A stretch of DNA of 5,405 nucleotides, taken from NCBI GenBank assembly GCA_003450125.1, contig DMFR01000399.1:7652-13056 (forward strand). Reading direction: 5' to 3'. The notes under the pieces are model-generated. The model did no database searches. It saw nothing but the letters and a program-made list of their open reading frames with translations, and had not been told where the DNA came from. This DNA is from Prolixibacteraceae bacterium (GTDB lineage Bacteria; Bacteroidota; Bacteroidia; Bacteroidales; Prolixibacteraceae). Positions 1 to 5,310 of this stretch are shown here, piece after piece. Made by a program: the position numbers and the translations under genes. Positions within the stretch are counted from its first letter, which is position 1; each line of letters starts with the position of its first letter.

Positions 1-54
1 CGATTTACCAGCCATGAATTTGAGGATCTGTCCGAAAAACTGGTCAACGAATGA
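1..54 (+). CDS. C-terminal end of a YefM/Phd-type antitoxin (partial)
   Basis: The window opens inside a reading frame whose last 17 residues are RFTSHEFEDLSEKLVNE, followed by TGA. Too little remains to assign a family from this piece alone. The call rests on its 4-base overlap (ATGA) with a downstream frame that clearly resembles the N-terminus of YoeB toxins, the usual arrangement in yefM-yoeB modules. In that family the antitoxin N-terminal domain binds the operon promoter and its C-terminal tail wraps the toxin, so the visible part would be the toxin-binding tail. The start lies outside the window. Because the toxin next to it is truncated, this antitoxin may be an orphan. Medium confidence: any antitoxin of a RelE-superfamily toxin is possible. 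Confidence 0.5.
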   Translation, partial: RFTSHEFEDLSEKLVNE

Positions 55-173
55 AACACAACCTCACTTTTTCTCCAATCGCATTTGATAACTACAAAGA
101 GTGGGCTACTAATGATAAGCAGATATTTAGGAAGATTAATGAGTTAATTGAAAGCATAGACCCTACCCCCTAA
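51..173 (+). pseudogene. yoeB: Truncated YoeB-like (RelE superfamily) toxin fragment
   Basis: The frame starts at the ATG overlapping the antitoxin stop and encodes 40 residues, from MKHNLTFSPIAFDNYKEW to INELIESIDPTP, then TAA. The order 'L-x-F-S-x-x-A-(F/W)-x-x-Y-x-x-W' followed by 'D-K-x-I-x-x-(K/R)-I-N-x-L-I-x-x-I-x-x-T-P' matches the first half of YoeB/Txe toxins, which cleave mRNA at the ribosome and are about 84 residues long. The family's catalytic residues (E46, R65 and H83 in E. coli YoeB) all lie beyond the break, so this fragment should be inactive. The sequence diverges exactly after the conserved Thr-Pro. The two other plus frames after position 161 do not resume the family sequence, which points to a deletion or recombination junction rather than a simple frameshift. 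The YoeB assignment is from recalled family sequence, not from a search. Confidence 0.68.
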
Positions 174-459
174 ATACAATTGAAAACTCTTACATAAATT
201 CAAACTTGATATATGAGAAGATGTTTGCCCATTTTTTACATCTATTGGTTTAAATTTCAAATTATTATCACCAGTTTTGAACCATTGATTAAAAGCCGCT
301 ATACACTTTTATGCACAAGGTACTAACCTCATTTATAAAAACTAAAAAGACTTCCATATCTTATGAAAGTCAATTTATCAAGGCATGAATTAAATAATCG
401 ATCGTTAAAATTGAATGCTTTCTGACTAAAAAGCATTATCAACTATGAAATGACACTGC
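174..459. other. Intergenic stretch with no convincing gene
   Basis: This AT-rich stretch follows the toxin truncation. No frame with a start codon and protein-like length is present. A start-less open stretch of 54 codons runs on the minus strand (308 down to 144), partly antisense to the toxin fragment, and is treated as chance or relic. A small hairpin lies at 414-437. No tRNA or rRNA pattern was seen. Confidence 0.5.
414..437. repeat. Small perfect hairpin, 8-bp stem
   Basis: AATGCTTT (414-421) pairs perfectly with AAAGCATT (430-437) around an 8-nt loop. There is no good T run on either side and no gene ends close by, so a terminator role is unproven. It lies 22 bp left of the large palindromic element and could belong to its flank. 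Confidence 0.3.
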
Positions 460-522
460 ACTCGTGTCGTGTCTCAGCTTAAATGTTACAAAGTTATTTT
501 AATGCGTCAGCGACCCGGCGCT

Positions 523-558
523 GTTGGTTTCGCTGGTTTCGCTGGTTTCGCTGCTTTC
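523..558 (+). repeat. Four tandem copies of a 9-bp unit (consensus GCTGGTTTC)
   Basis: The units are GTTGGTTTC (523-531), GCTGGTTTC (532-540), GCTGGTTTC (541-549) and GCTGCTTTC (550-558). They form the outer part of the left arm of the inner hairpin in the palindromic element. The right arm holds two clear matching units and one degenerate one in reverse complement, so the two arms differ in unit number and the stem could pair in more than one register. Confidence 0.85.
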
Positions 559-698
559 GCATTTTGTACTACCATTACTCCTTTTTTCCTTTTCCTTTTT
601 TTTCGATAATCCTCGACAGGTTAGTTTAAAAAAGATGCACTTCAAAACCAGGGATTGTGCAGTGATGATTCAAAATGCTAAAGCAGCGAAACCAGCGA
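539..698. repeat. Inner inverted repeat (28-bp arms, 104-nt spacer)
   Basis: The left arm 539-566 and right arm 671-698 are reverse complements at 27 of 28 positions, the single mismatch being C558 against the base complementary to T679. This is long enough to form a stable hairpin or cruciform. If transcribed, the RNA would carry a long stem with a large, mostly unpaired, pyrimidine-rich loop. Confidence 0.85.
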
Positions 699-854
699 GA
701 CCATACACGCTGATTGAGATTCTACCATGCTATAAACGCCAAAATAAGTGAGACACGACACTAGTTAAAATACCAGACTCAATCTGAACCGATTATATTA
801 GCACAACTTAAAAGTGCTATTATTTAGTGATATAGATAAATTTATAAATTTTTC

Positions 855-884
855 AAACACTTAATGTCAATTATTTAAGTGCTT
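855..884. terminator. Possible hairpin terminator at the esterase 3' end
   Basis: AAACACTTAA (855-864) pairs with TTAAGTGCTT (875-884) as a 10-bp stem with one wobble pair and a 10-nt loop. The stem overlaps the esterase stop codon at 871-873. On the plus strand it is followed by a short T run (883-888). On the minus strand, the direction of the esterase transcript, the T run is weak (TTTG then A-rich). It may work in both directions or poorly. Confidence 0.3.
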
Positions 885-1917
885 TTTTCAATTCAGCAGC
901 AGCTTGTAGCAGGGCCGATTTAGTTCCGGGTACGTTGCTTAGACCATTCAGCAATCCCCAGTCATGTATCATTCCGTTGTATCGGGTAGCAGTAACTTTT
1001 ACGCCTGCCTCATCTAATTTGCGTGCATAAGCTTCACCTTCATCTCTCAAAATGTCATTTTCAGCTGTTTGCACCAATGCTGTAGGCAATCCTTTCAATT
1101 GCTCAGTAGTGGCTTGGAGAGGCGAAGCATAAATTTCTTTACGCTGTTTTGGGTCGGTGGTATAATTATCCCACATCCACATCATTAAACTCTTGGTTAA
1201 AAAACGTCCTTTACCAAACAGGTTATAGGATTCCGTTTCGAAGTTAGCATTGGTAACGGGCCAAAATAAAACTTGTAGCTTAATTTCAGGACCTTTCTTT
1301 TCTTTGGCCATCATTGCAACCACAGTTGCCATGTTTCCGCCCACACTGTTCCCGGCTACAGCTAAACGCTTACCGTCCACACCAATTTCATCACCATGTT
1401 CAGCTACCCATTTAGTGGCAGCATAAGCCTGGTTAATAGAGACGGGATAATGTGCCTCTGGAGAAGGAGTGTAGTTGACAAACACCGCAGCAACTCCTGA
1501 TTCTACGACTAGATCGTGAACCATTCGTTCGTGTGTAGGAAAATCACCCAATACCCAACCTCCCCCGTGAAAGAACATAAACACAGGCAAAGGGCCTTTT
1601 GAGTTTTCAGGTTTTACAATATTCAGTTTAATTGATTGCCCATCCAAGTTAATCGTTTTCTCAGTTTTGGTAATCCCTGAGAGGTCAACCTTAACGGATG
1701 CCTGAGCGTCAGCCAATCCTTTTCTTGCTTCTGCAGGCGGCAGCTGTTCCGGTGGTTTACCTCCTTTTGAATTGAGGACTTTTAAAAATGCCCGCACGTG
1801 ACTTTCGATTTGAGGGTCTTGTGCTGGGTCAACACTTTGTGCAGATGCTGCACCGCTTAAAGTCACAGTCAAAATAATCACTGCAAGATTTCTTAAAATT
1901 GATTTTTTCATTTTCAT
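871..1917 (-). CDS. Secreted alpha/beta hydrolase, HSL (family IV) esterase type
   Basis: This 348-residue protein is predicted to hydrolyse ester bonds of small acyl substrates outside the cytoplasm; the actual substrate is unknown. Residues 1-27 form a Sec-type signal peptide: a Lys-rich start, a hydrophobic core (LAVIILTVTL) and AASAQ before a likely cleavage site. The hydrolase fold covers about 85-345. The oxyanion-hole motif HGGGW is at 117-121, the nucleophile elbow G-N-S-V-G at 189-193 (Ser191), the acid is probably Asp288 in END-I-L-R-D-E-G, and the base is His318 in MIHDW. These match the hormone-sensitive-lipase family, though the elbow is GNSVGGN rather than the common GDSAGG. Length is normal. 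The start at 1917 begins M-K-M-K; an ATG two codons later is an equally possible start. No partner gene adjoins it, and no clear promoter was found upstream. It lies between the two palindromic elements. Confidence 0.9.
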   Translation of the reverse strand: MKMKKSILRNLAVIILTVTLSGAASAQSVDPAQDPQIESHVRAFLKVLNSKGGKPPEQLPPAEARKGLADAQASVKVDLSGITKTEKTINLDGQSIKLNIVKPENSKGPLPVFMFFHGGGWVLGDFPTHERMVHDLVVESGVAAVFVNYTPSPEAHYPVSINQAYAATKWVAEHGDEIGVDGKRLAVAGNSVGGNMATVVAMMAKEKKGPEIKLQVLFWPVTNANFETESYNLFGKGRFLTKSLMMWMWDNYTTDPKQRKEIYASPLQATTEQLKGLPTALVQTAENDILRDEGEAYARKLDEAGVKVTATRYNGMIHDWGLLNGLSNVPGTKSALLQAAAELKKALK

Positions 1918-2088
1918 TTTTTATTAATTATTGTAGTTCGAATGAAGGTGACAAAGAAAGATTATTTGTTATAGGCCTGATGTTGTTTGTTGGTGTAAGC
2001 TAATTGCCTATTCATTTTATTTTAAGTTAGTTGAGGTGAGCAAAATTGCCAACAGTGAGAATGTAATAATTACTCAAAATTGAAAATG
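1918..2088. other. Esterase leader region
   Basis: About 170 bp separate the esterase start from the 2089-2237 element. The bases next to the start codon are A/T-rich with no Shine-Dalgarno match, as is usual in Bacteroidota. Several minus-strand sites differ from TAnnTTTG by one base (for example at 1952-1959 and 2041-2048), but none has a TTG at suitable spacing, so no promoter is called. Confidence 0.35.
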
Positions 2089-2237
2089 AGGCTGTCCAAA
2101 AACTCTGTGGGTCTTTGTGGTTTCACTCCGTGTAACTCTGTGGTTTAAAATAAACACTTGAACCACAGAGTTTAATAGAGTTATTCACAGAGTTTCACAG
2201 AGAATAATTGTCGTAGTTTGAACATTTTGGACAGCCT
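2089..2237. mobile_element. Short MITE-like palindromic element, 149 bp
   Basis: AGGCTGTCCAAAA (2089-2101) is the exact reverse complement of 2225-2237, giving 13-bp perfect terminal inverted repeats. In the centre, AACTCTGTGGTT (2134-2145) pairs perfectly with 2161-2172 around a 15-nt loop, and the remaining arm sequence aligns imperfectly, so the whole unit can fold as one long hairpin. There is no coding capacity. Ends starting AGGCTGTC resemble those of some insertion sequences as recalled, but the mobilising family was not identified. No target-site duplication is evident. The element starts 41 bp beyond the stop of the ferritin-like gene at 2278 and may also act as its transcript end. 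Confidence 0.6.
2103..2202. repeat. CTCTGTG-type units in both orientations
   Basis: Units of the form CTCTGTGG or variants lie at 2103-2110, 2113-2120 (CTTTGTGG), 2126-2133 (CTCCGTGT) and 2136-2143. Reverse-oriented CCACAGAG/CACAGAG units lie at 2163-2170, 2186-2192 and 2196-2202. They make up most of the interior of the 149-bp element. CACAGAG-rich repeats of this kind are recalled from intergenic regions of several bacterial phyla. Confidence 0.7.
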
Positions 2238-2277
2238 TTTTATTGCGACGTTTTTGATGAACTTCAAATTCAAAATT

Positions 2278-3090
2278 TTATTTCACGATAAACAGACCGG
2301 CAATTGCCAGAGTTTGCGTATCCGTTAAAGGTTCATCAAATGCTTCTGTGATGGCATCAACACTAAATTTAGTAATTGTTTTCACATCAACTCCACCCTG
2401 CGTTACATTATCCTCACCATCATAGATGGCTTGGGTTGGTGCCGGTAATGTTCCCCGACTCGCCCCCGTGATCCATCCTTTATTCTCTTTATCCATACCA
2501 TTTTTCATGCGTAATCTTCTCACTTCTGATGCATGACGAGCTTCAACAGAGTGAATCTGTAATGCTGCTGTAAGAACATCATTGTTGCTGATTAGATTTC
2601 CTGCCTGGCCTTTATAGGCACGCACTCCAGTATCTTCAAACCCTTGAGATAAAGCAAGAAAATCTCCATAGGCCGAAAAAGGTTTGAATGCACCATTTGC
2701 TGTAAAATCAAATTTGGGTGAAGTTACGGGAGTTCCGCCCAATGCCTTTATCGTAGTTGTTAAAAAAGCAACGTGTGAGTCTTCATGCTTACTTATTTGT
2801 GTAAATATAGTTTTGTCTTCTGAAGGAATGACATTTGAGCTCAAACCCGTTTTATAAAATTCTGCCTCAAGGTATTCGAGTGTTAAGGCAAAATTAAGTA
2901 CATCCGTAATGGATTGATTGTTGGCTGCCTTGCCAACGGATGGTATGGCTGCCAGAATCGAGACTGGCACTGCAGCCATTGCTACACTTTTTCCAACTGA
3001 TCCAAGACCAAATAATGATTCGCGTCTTGTCTTAGGTGAACCTTCGGTATTTAAATCACCTATTTTTTCTAATATGCTGTATATATTCAT
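2278..3090 (-). CDS. Ferritin-like domain protein with Tat-like signal
   Basis: This 270-residue protein belongs by pattern to the Ferritin_2 type (PF13668), four-helix proteins of uncertain function found outside the cytoplasm. The N-terminus carries T21-R22-R23-E-S-L-F and a hydrophobic stretch (about 35-52) ending near A55-A56, which fits a twin-arginine signal after a 20-residue leader; Tat export would allow metal loading before export. The putative diiron ligands are complete: E72/E75 in LEYLEAEFY, E103xxH106 in KHEDSHV, E152 in FEDTGVRAY and E183xxH186 in VEARHAS. A C-terminal extension of about 75 residues follows helix 4. It is the second gene of a pair, 20 bp after the gene that ends at 3111, with an A9 run in the spacer that may help translation. 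Role could be iron handling or oxidative-stress defence; the activity is not known. Confidence 0.85.
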   Translation of the reverse strand: MNIYSILEKIGDLNTEGSPKTRRESLFGLGSVGKSVAMAAVPVSILAAIPSVGKAANNQSITDVLNFALTLEYLEAEFYKTGLSSNVIPSEDKTIFTQISKHEDSHVAFLTTTIKALGGTPVTSPKFDFTANGAFKPFSAYGDFLALSQGFEDTGVRAYKGQAGNLISNNDVLTAALQIHSVEARHASEVRRLRMKNGMDKENKGWITGASRGTLPAPTQAIYDGEDNVTQGGVDVKTITKFSVDAITEAFDEPLTDTQTLAIAGLFIVK

Positions 3091-3110
3091 GTTTGATTTT
3101 TTTTTAGAGA

Positions 3111-3821
3111 TTAATTTTTAGGTAAATTGCTTGCGTCAAGCTTGTCTTTAATGTACTTTCCCGCGATTTTAAGAACTTCATCAGGTGTTTTAGCTCCGTC
3201 TAACCCATTATCCACCGTCACTACATCATCACCTGCAAAATCAGCAGATTTGGGATTTAGCAGATCACGGATTGCAGAAGCATGTCTGGCTTCAACCGAA
3301 ACGATTTTACCGGCAATCAATAAATAATTAGCATCCACAATTAATTTACCCGCGCCATTATAAGCTGATACTCCTAGATCTTCAAAAGCCTTTGCAGTAT
3401 TAAGTACGCTATCACGACTTGTGAAATCAATTGAAGAGAAATTAACAGTTAAGCCTTTAATTGCCTTGCTACCTAACGCGGCTTTTAGAAAATCTCTGTG
3501 TATAATTTCATGGCCTCTCAAATCAGACATAATTTGCGTTTCCTCGTCAGTCATTCCACTATATGGAGTTGCAACAATTTGCATATAAAATGCAGCTTCT
3601 AATTGTTCCAGTGCATACGCATAATTCAATACACCTATGTCACCGCTGCCTAACTTCACAGCATTTGAATTTACTGGAGGTTTAGTTGTCTCTTCATTTT
3701 TGCAACCTACCATAATCAGTCCGGTGGCGGCTGCCATAGCGCTGGTATACTTGAGAAAATTTAAACGCCCAATAGGTTTGTTAAGTATTCCCAATTCAGA
3801 ATTTAAATTTGTTTTTTCCAT
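3111..3821 (-). CDS. Ferritin-like domain lipoprotein
   Basis: This 236-residue paralogue of the downstream gene is likely first in the operon. Its signal region (about 17-40) ends in M-V-G-C, a lipobox-like site with Cys40 as the lipidated residue. The following K-N-E-E resembles the acidic, Lys-containing surface-export signal reported for Bacteroidota lipoproteins, so it may face the cell exterior (inference). Ahead of the hydrophobic core, G18-R-L-N-F-L-K24 looks like a Tat motif whose second Arg is replaced by Leu. Putative diiron ligands are intact: E72/E75 in LEQLEAAFY, E105xxH108 in GHEIIHRD, E147 in FEDLGVSAY and E177xxH180 in VEARHAS. It has no long C-terminal extension like its partner. 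The start is the only ATG that gives a full signal peptide, and a candidate promoter lies about 50 bp upstream. Confidence 0.85.
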   Translation of the reverse strand: MEKTNLNSELGILNKPIGRLNFLKYTSAMAAATGLIMVGCKNEETTKPPVNSNAVKLGSGDIGVLNYAYALEQLEAAFYMQIVATPYSGMTDEETQIMSDLRGHEIIHRDFLKAALGSKAIKGLTVNFSSIDFTSRDSVLNTAKAFEDLGVSAYNGAGKLIVDANYLLIAGKIVSVEARHASAIRDLLNPKSADFAGDDVVTVDNGLDGAKTPDEVLKIAGKYIKDKLDASNLPKN

Positions 3822-3858
3822 AATCTTTAATCTTTAATTTTTAAATTGTTTAAAAAAT

Positions 3859-3870
3859 TGAAACATTTCA
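3859..3870. promoter_or_regulatory. Short palindrome TGAAA-CA-TTTCA, possible operator
   Basis: A 5-bp inverted repeat with a 2-bp centre lies directly downstream of the candidate -7 element and so near the expected transcription start. Its position would suit a repressor site, but short AT-rich palindromes are common by chance. Confidence 0.2.
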
Positions 3871-3871
3871 C

Positions 3872-3903
3872 CATAATTACTGAATAGTATTTCTAATTGC
3901 AAA
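3872..3903 (-). promoter_or_regulatory. Candidate Bacteroidota promoter for the ferritin-like pair
   Basis: Read on the minus strand, TTTG (3900-3903) is followed after 20 bases by TAATTATG (3872-3879). This matches the Bacteroidota pattern TTG / 17-23 bp / TAnnTTTG with one mismatch. The 5' leader would be about 45 nt. The match is by eye, in AT-rich sequence where such patterns also arise by chance. Confidence 0.4.
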
Positions 3904-4099
3904 TAATTATATAGTGAATATCGCAACCTTTTAATAGAAGATTGTTATATTATTTCAGTAAAAGATTACACAAATACTCACTAACTTACTAAAAATCAAA
4001 CTTATGGAAAATTGAAGTGTCATCGTGTGACCAAAGCATTCCCATATATCAGTGAATAAAAGAGTTGGATGTCTGTTATTTATTCTTAGCGCCGGCGTC

Positions 4100-4160
4100 T
4101 TAGGATGAAATTTGAGACTTTATGACTGAAAAAATACTTTTTGGGGTAGTCTTATCCTAA
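4100..4160. repeat. Nested imperfect inverted repeat in intergenic DNA
   Basis: TTAGGAT (4100-4106) pairs with ATCCTAA (4154-4160), and inside it AGACT (4115-4119) pairs with AGTCT (4148-4152), leaving an 8-nt bulge on one side and a 28-nt loop. It could be a structured RNA segment or a chance fold. No known RNA family was recognised. Confidence 0.25.
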
Positions 4161-4263
4161 ATTAAGGGAAAATATAGGCATCAAATAATCGGCTTTGCGA
4201 AGATTGGACTATTAACGTGATTGAAGTTGAATCAGTAAAGAAATGAATGTTATAGTTCCAACT

Positions 4264-5310
4264 TTAGTTTTGCCTGATATGAATATCAGAAGAATTAACG
4301 TTGATTTCATTTGCTTTTATGGATTCTCTTTTCCAGTCATTTTTTTCAAGGAGAAGGGGTGTTGCCCCCTTATTCCCGATGGTGAAATAAAAACGGCTAC
4401 CGACGTTGGGAGTGGAAACGAAATATAATTCCCCCCCCAGTAATCTCACCAGTCCTTTACTGATGGCCAATCCCAATCCAAAACCTTTATTCCCGATTAC
4501 AGGATCTTTCCCTTTAAAAAATGGTTTGAAAATCAATACCTGGCTCTTGTCGTCTATTCCACTGCCCGAATCTTCCACAAAAAACTCAATCCCATTATCC
4601 AATTTGCGGTATCCAAAATGAACAAATCCTTCATTGGTAAAGAAAAAGGAATTGTTGAGTAAATTTTGCAAAACATGCGTTAGTCTTACCGGATCCGAAA
4701 ACAAATCAGTTTCCACCCCTTCTTCCGCTTTAATGAGTTTAAAATCCAGTTGGCGACGATGTATCCGAAGTTCAGATTGCCGATAATCCTTGTAAATGTT
4801 TTCCATCAATTCATTGACATCAAAATTCTTTTTTACAATGGAAATCTGGTTCTCCTGTAATTTAGAGATGTCCATGATGTCATTGATCAGTTTGAGGAAA
4901 TCATCTCCGTTTTTAGCCATATGTTTAGCGAATATTTGTTTCTCTTCCTTTGTGAAGGACTCATCAAGGATTAGATCACAAAATCCCATGATTCCGTTCA
5001 ATGGGGTTCGGATTTCGTGTGACATATTGGCTAAAAAAGCTGACTTTAAATGATCCGATTCTTCGGCTTTTTCCTTAGCGGCTAATAAATCAGCTTCAAT
5101 TTCATTTTTCTTCTTGATCTCATTATTGATTAAAAGAAATAATAAAAATGCGGTAAATGCTACAAAAAGCTCACCTTTGAAGGTTTGAAAATGAGTGACA
5201 ACTTCTGCCGAACCAGAAATGCCTAGGATGAGTATATCTGAAAAAAGAATCCAGAGAAAACCAGTGATAAAATAAATAAGCGTTATTTTTACTGCTATTC
5301 TATTTTTCAT
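4264..5310 (-). CDS. Two-transmembrane sensor histidine kinase (HisKA + HATPase_c)
   Basis: This 348-residue membrane kinase should autophosphorylate on a His and pass phosphate to a response regulator, none of which is in the window. Two transmembrane helices (about 9-30 and 46-62) flank a loop of about 15 residues; the first contains the G-F-L-W-I-L-F-S-D motif seen in many short sensor N-termini. A coiled-coil linker (63-90) leads straight to HisKA, with the H-box FLANMSHEIRTPLNGI (His98). The HATPase domain has the N-box NLLNNSFFFT (Asn220), G1 DSGSG (247-251), F-box FKPFF (261-265) and G2 GFGLGL (276-281). There is no PAS, HAMP or receiver domain, so the signal is probably sensed in or near the membrane. 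A polar tail of about 35 residues follows the ATPase domain. A run of eight G interrupts codons 291-294. The start at 5310 has an AT-rich leader; 5311-5405 shows no gene. Confidence 0.92.
   Translation of the reverse strand: MKNRIAVKITLIYFITGFLWILFSDILILGISGSAEVVTHFQTFKGELFVAFTAFLLFLLINNEIKKKNEIEADLLAAKEKAEESDHLKSAFLANMSHEIRTPLNGIMGFCDLILDESFTKEEKQIFAKHMAKNGDDFLKLINDIMDISKLQENQISIVKKNFDVNELMENIYKDYRQSELRIHRRQLDFKLIKAEEGVETDLFSDPVRLTHVLQNLLNNSFFFTNEGFVHFGYRKLDNGIEFFVEDSGSGIDDKSQVLIFKPFFKGKDPVIGNKGFGLGLAISKGLVRLLGGELYFVSTPNVGSRFYFTIGNKGATPLLLEKNDWKRESIKANEINVNSSDIHIRQN
4431..4438 (-). repeat. G8 homopolymer in the kinase coding strand
   Basis: Eight consecutive C on the plus strand read as G8 in the coding strand, spanning L291-G292-G293-E294 just after the G2 box. 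It stands out in an AT-rich gene. By reading the shifted frames, one extra G gives a TAG stop ten codons after the altered Gly codon, while one fewer G replaces the C-terminus and ends at a TAA overlapping the position of about codon 331. Confidence 0.9.

Larger units (their letters stand above)
460..765. mobile_element. MITE-like nested palindromic element, about 306 bp
   Basis: The ends form an inverted repeat: ACTcGTGTCGTGTCTCA at 460-476 matches the reverse complement of 749-765 at 16 of 17 positions. Allowing one extra base at 477, the match continues for four more bases (CTTA). A second inverted pair lies inside: 539-566 against 671-698, 27 of 28 positions, enclosing a 104-nt centre with a pyrimidine-rich tract around 572-603. 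A short further match (TCAGCG at 507-512 against 709-714) lies between the two. The nested symmetry, lack of a plausible protein, and position in a gene-poor stretch suggest a non-autonomous element (MITE, or a REP-like unit moved by a Y1-type transposase). No target-site duplication was recognised, and the family is unknown. Being a mobile element is inference; the inverted repeats are seen directly. Confidence 0.6.
3822..4263. other. 442-bp intergenic region between kinase and ferritin-like pair
   Basis: No convincing gene is present; the longest start-to-stop frames seen are about a dozen codons. It holds the candidate promoter at 3872-3903, a small palindrome at 3859-3870, a GC-rich 8-bp palindrome CGCCGGCG at 4090-4097, and a nested inverted repeat at 4100-4160. 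No clear terminator follows the kinase stop at 4264. Confidence 0.5.

Noticed and set aside
144..308. Minus-strand open stretch of 54 codons with a protein-like composition
   Set aside because: It has a stop directly upstream, no ATG, and runs antisense into the toxin fragment. It could be a relic of a gene joined at the truncation point, but no family was recognised, so no gene is called.
524..751. Plus-strand 75-codon open frame starting with TTG
   Set aside because: It lies wholly inside the palindromic element, its Val-Ser-Leu repeats are just the 9-bp DNA repeat translated, and it lacks a normal start codon. Not a likely protein.
1961..2088. Promoter for the esterase
   Set aside because: Sites one mismatch from TAnnTTTG exist, but none has a TTG at 17-23 bp spacing, so no single candidate stands out.
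2101..2202. CRISPR-like repeat array
   Set aside because: The CTCTGTG units are short, spaced irregularly, and present in both orientations, with no uniform spacers. This is a palindromic repeat element, not a CRISPR array.
2918..3837. Several plus-strand open frames opposite the ferritin-like genes
   Set aside because: They are antisense shadows of two well-supported genes and have no recognisable domain.
4354..4371. GC-rich hairpin AAGGGG/CCCCTT near the 3' end of the kinase gene as a terminator
   Set aside because: It lies within the coding frame about 90 bp before the stop and is not followed by a T run on the minus strand.
4243..5053. Plus-strand open frames opposite the histidine kinase
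   Set aside because: The minus-strand frame carries all kinase motifs in order; the opposite frames are its shadows.
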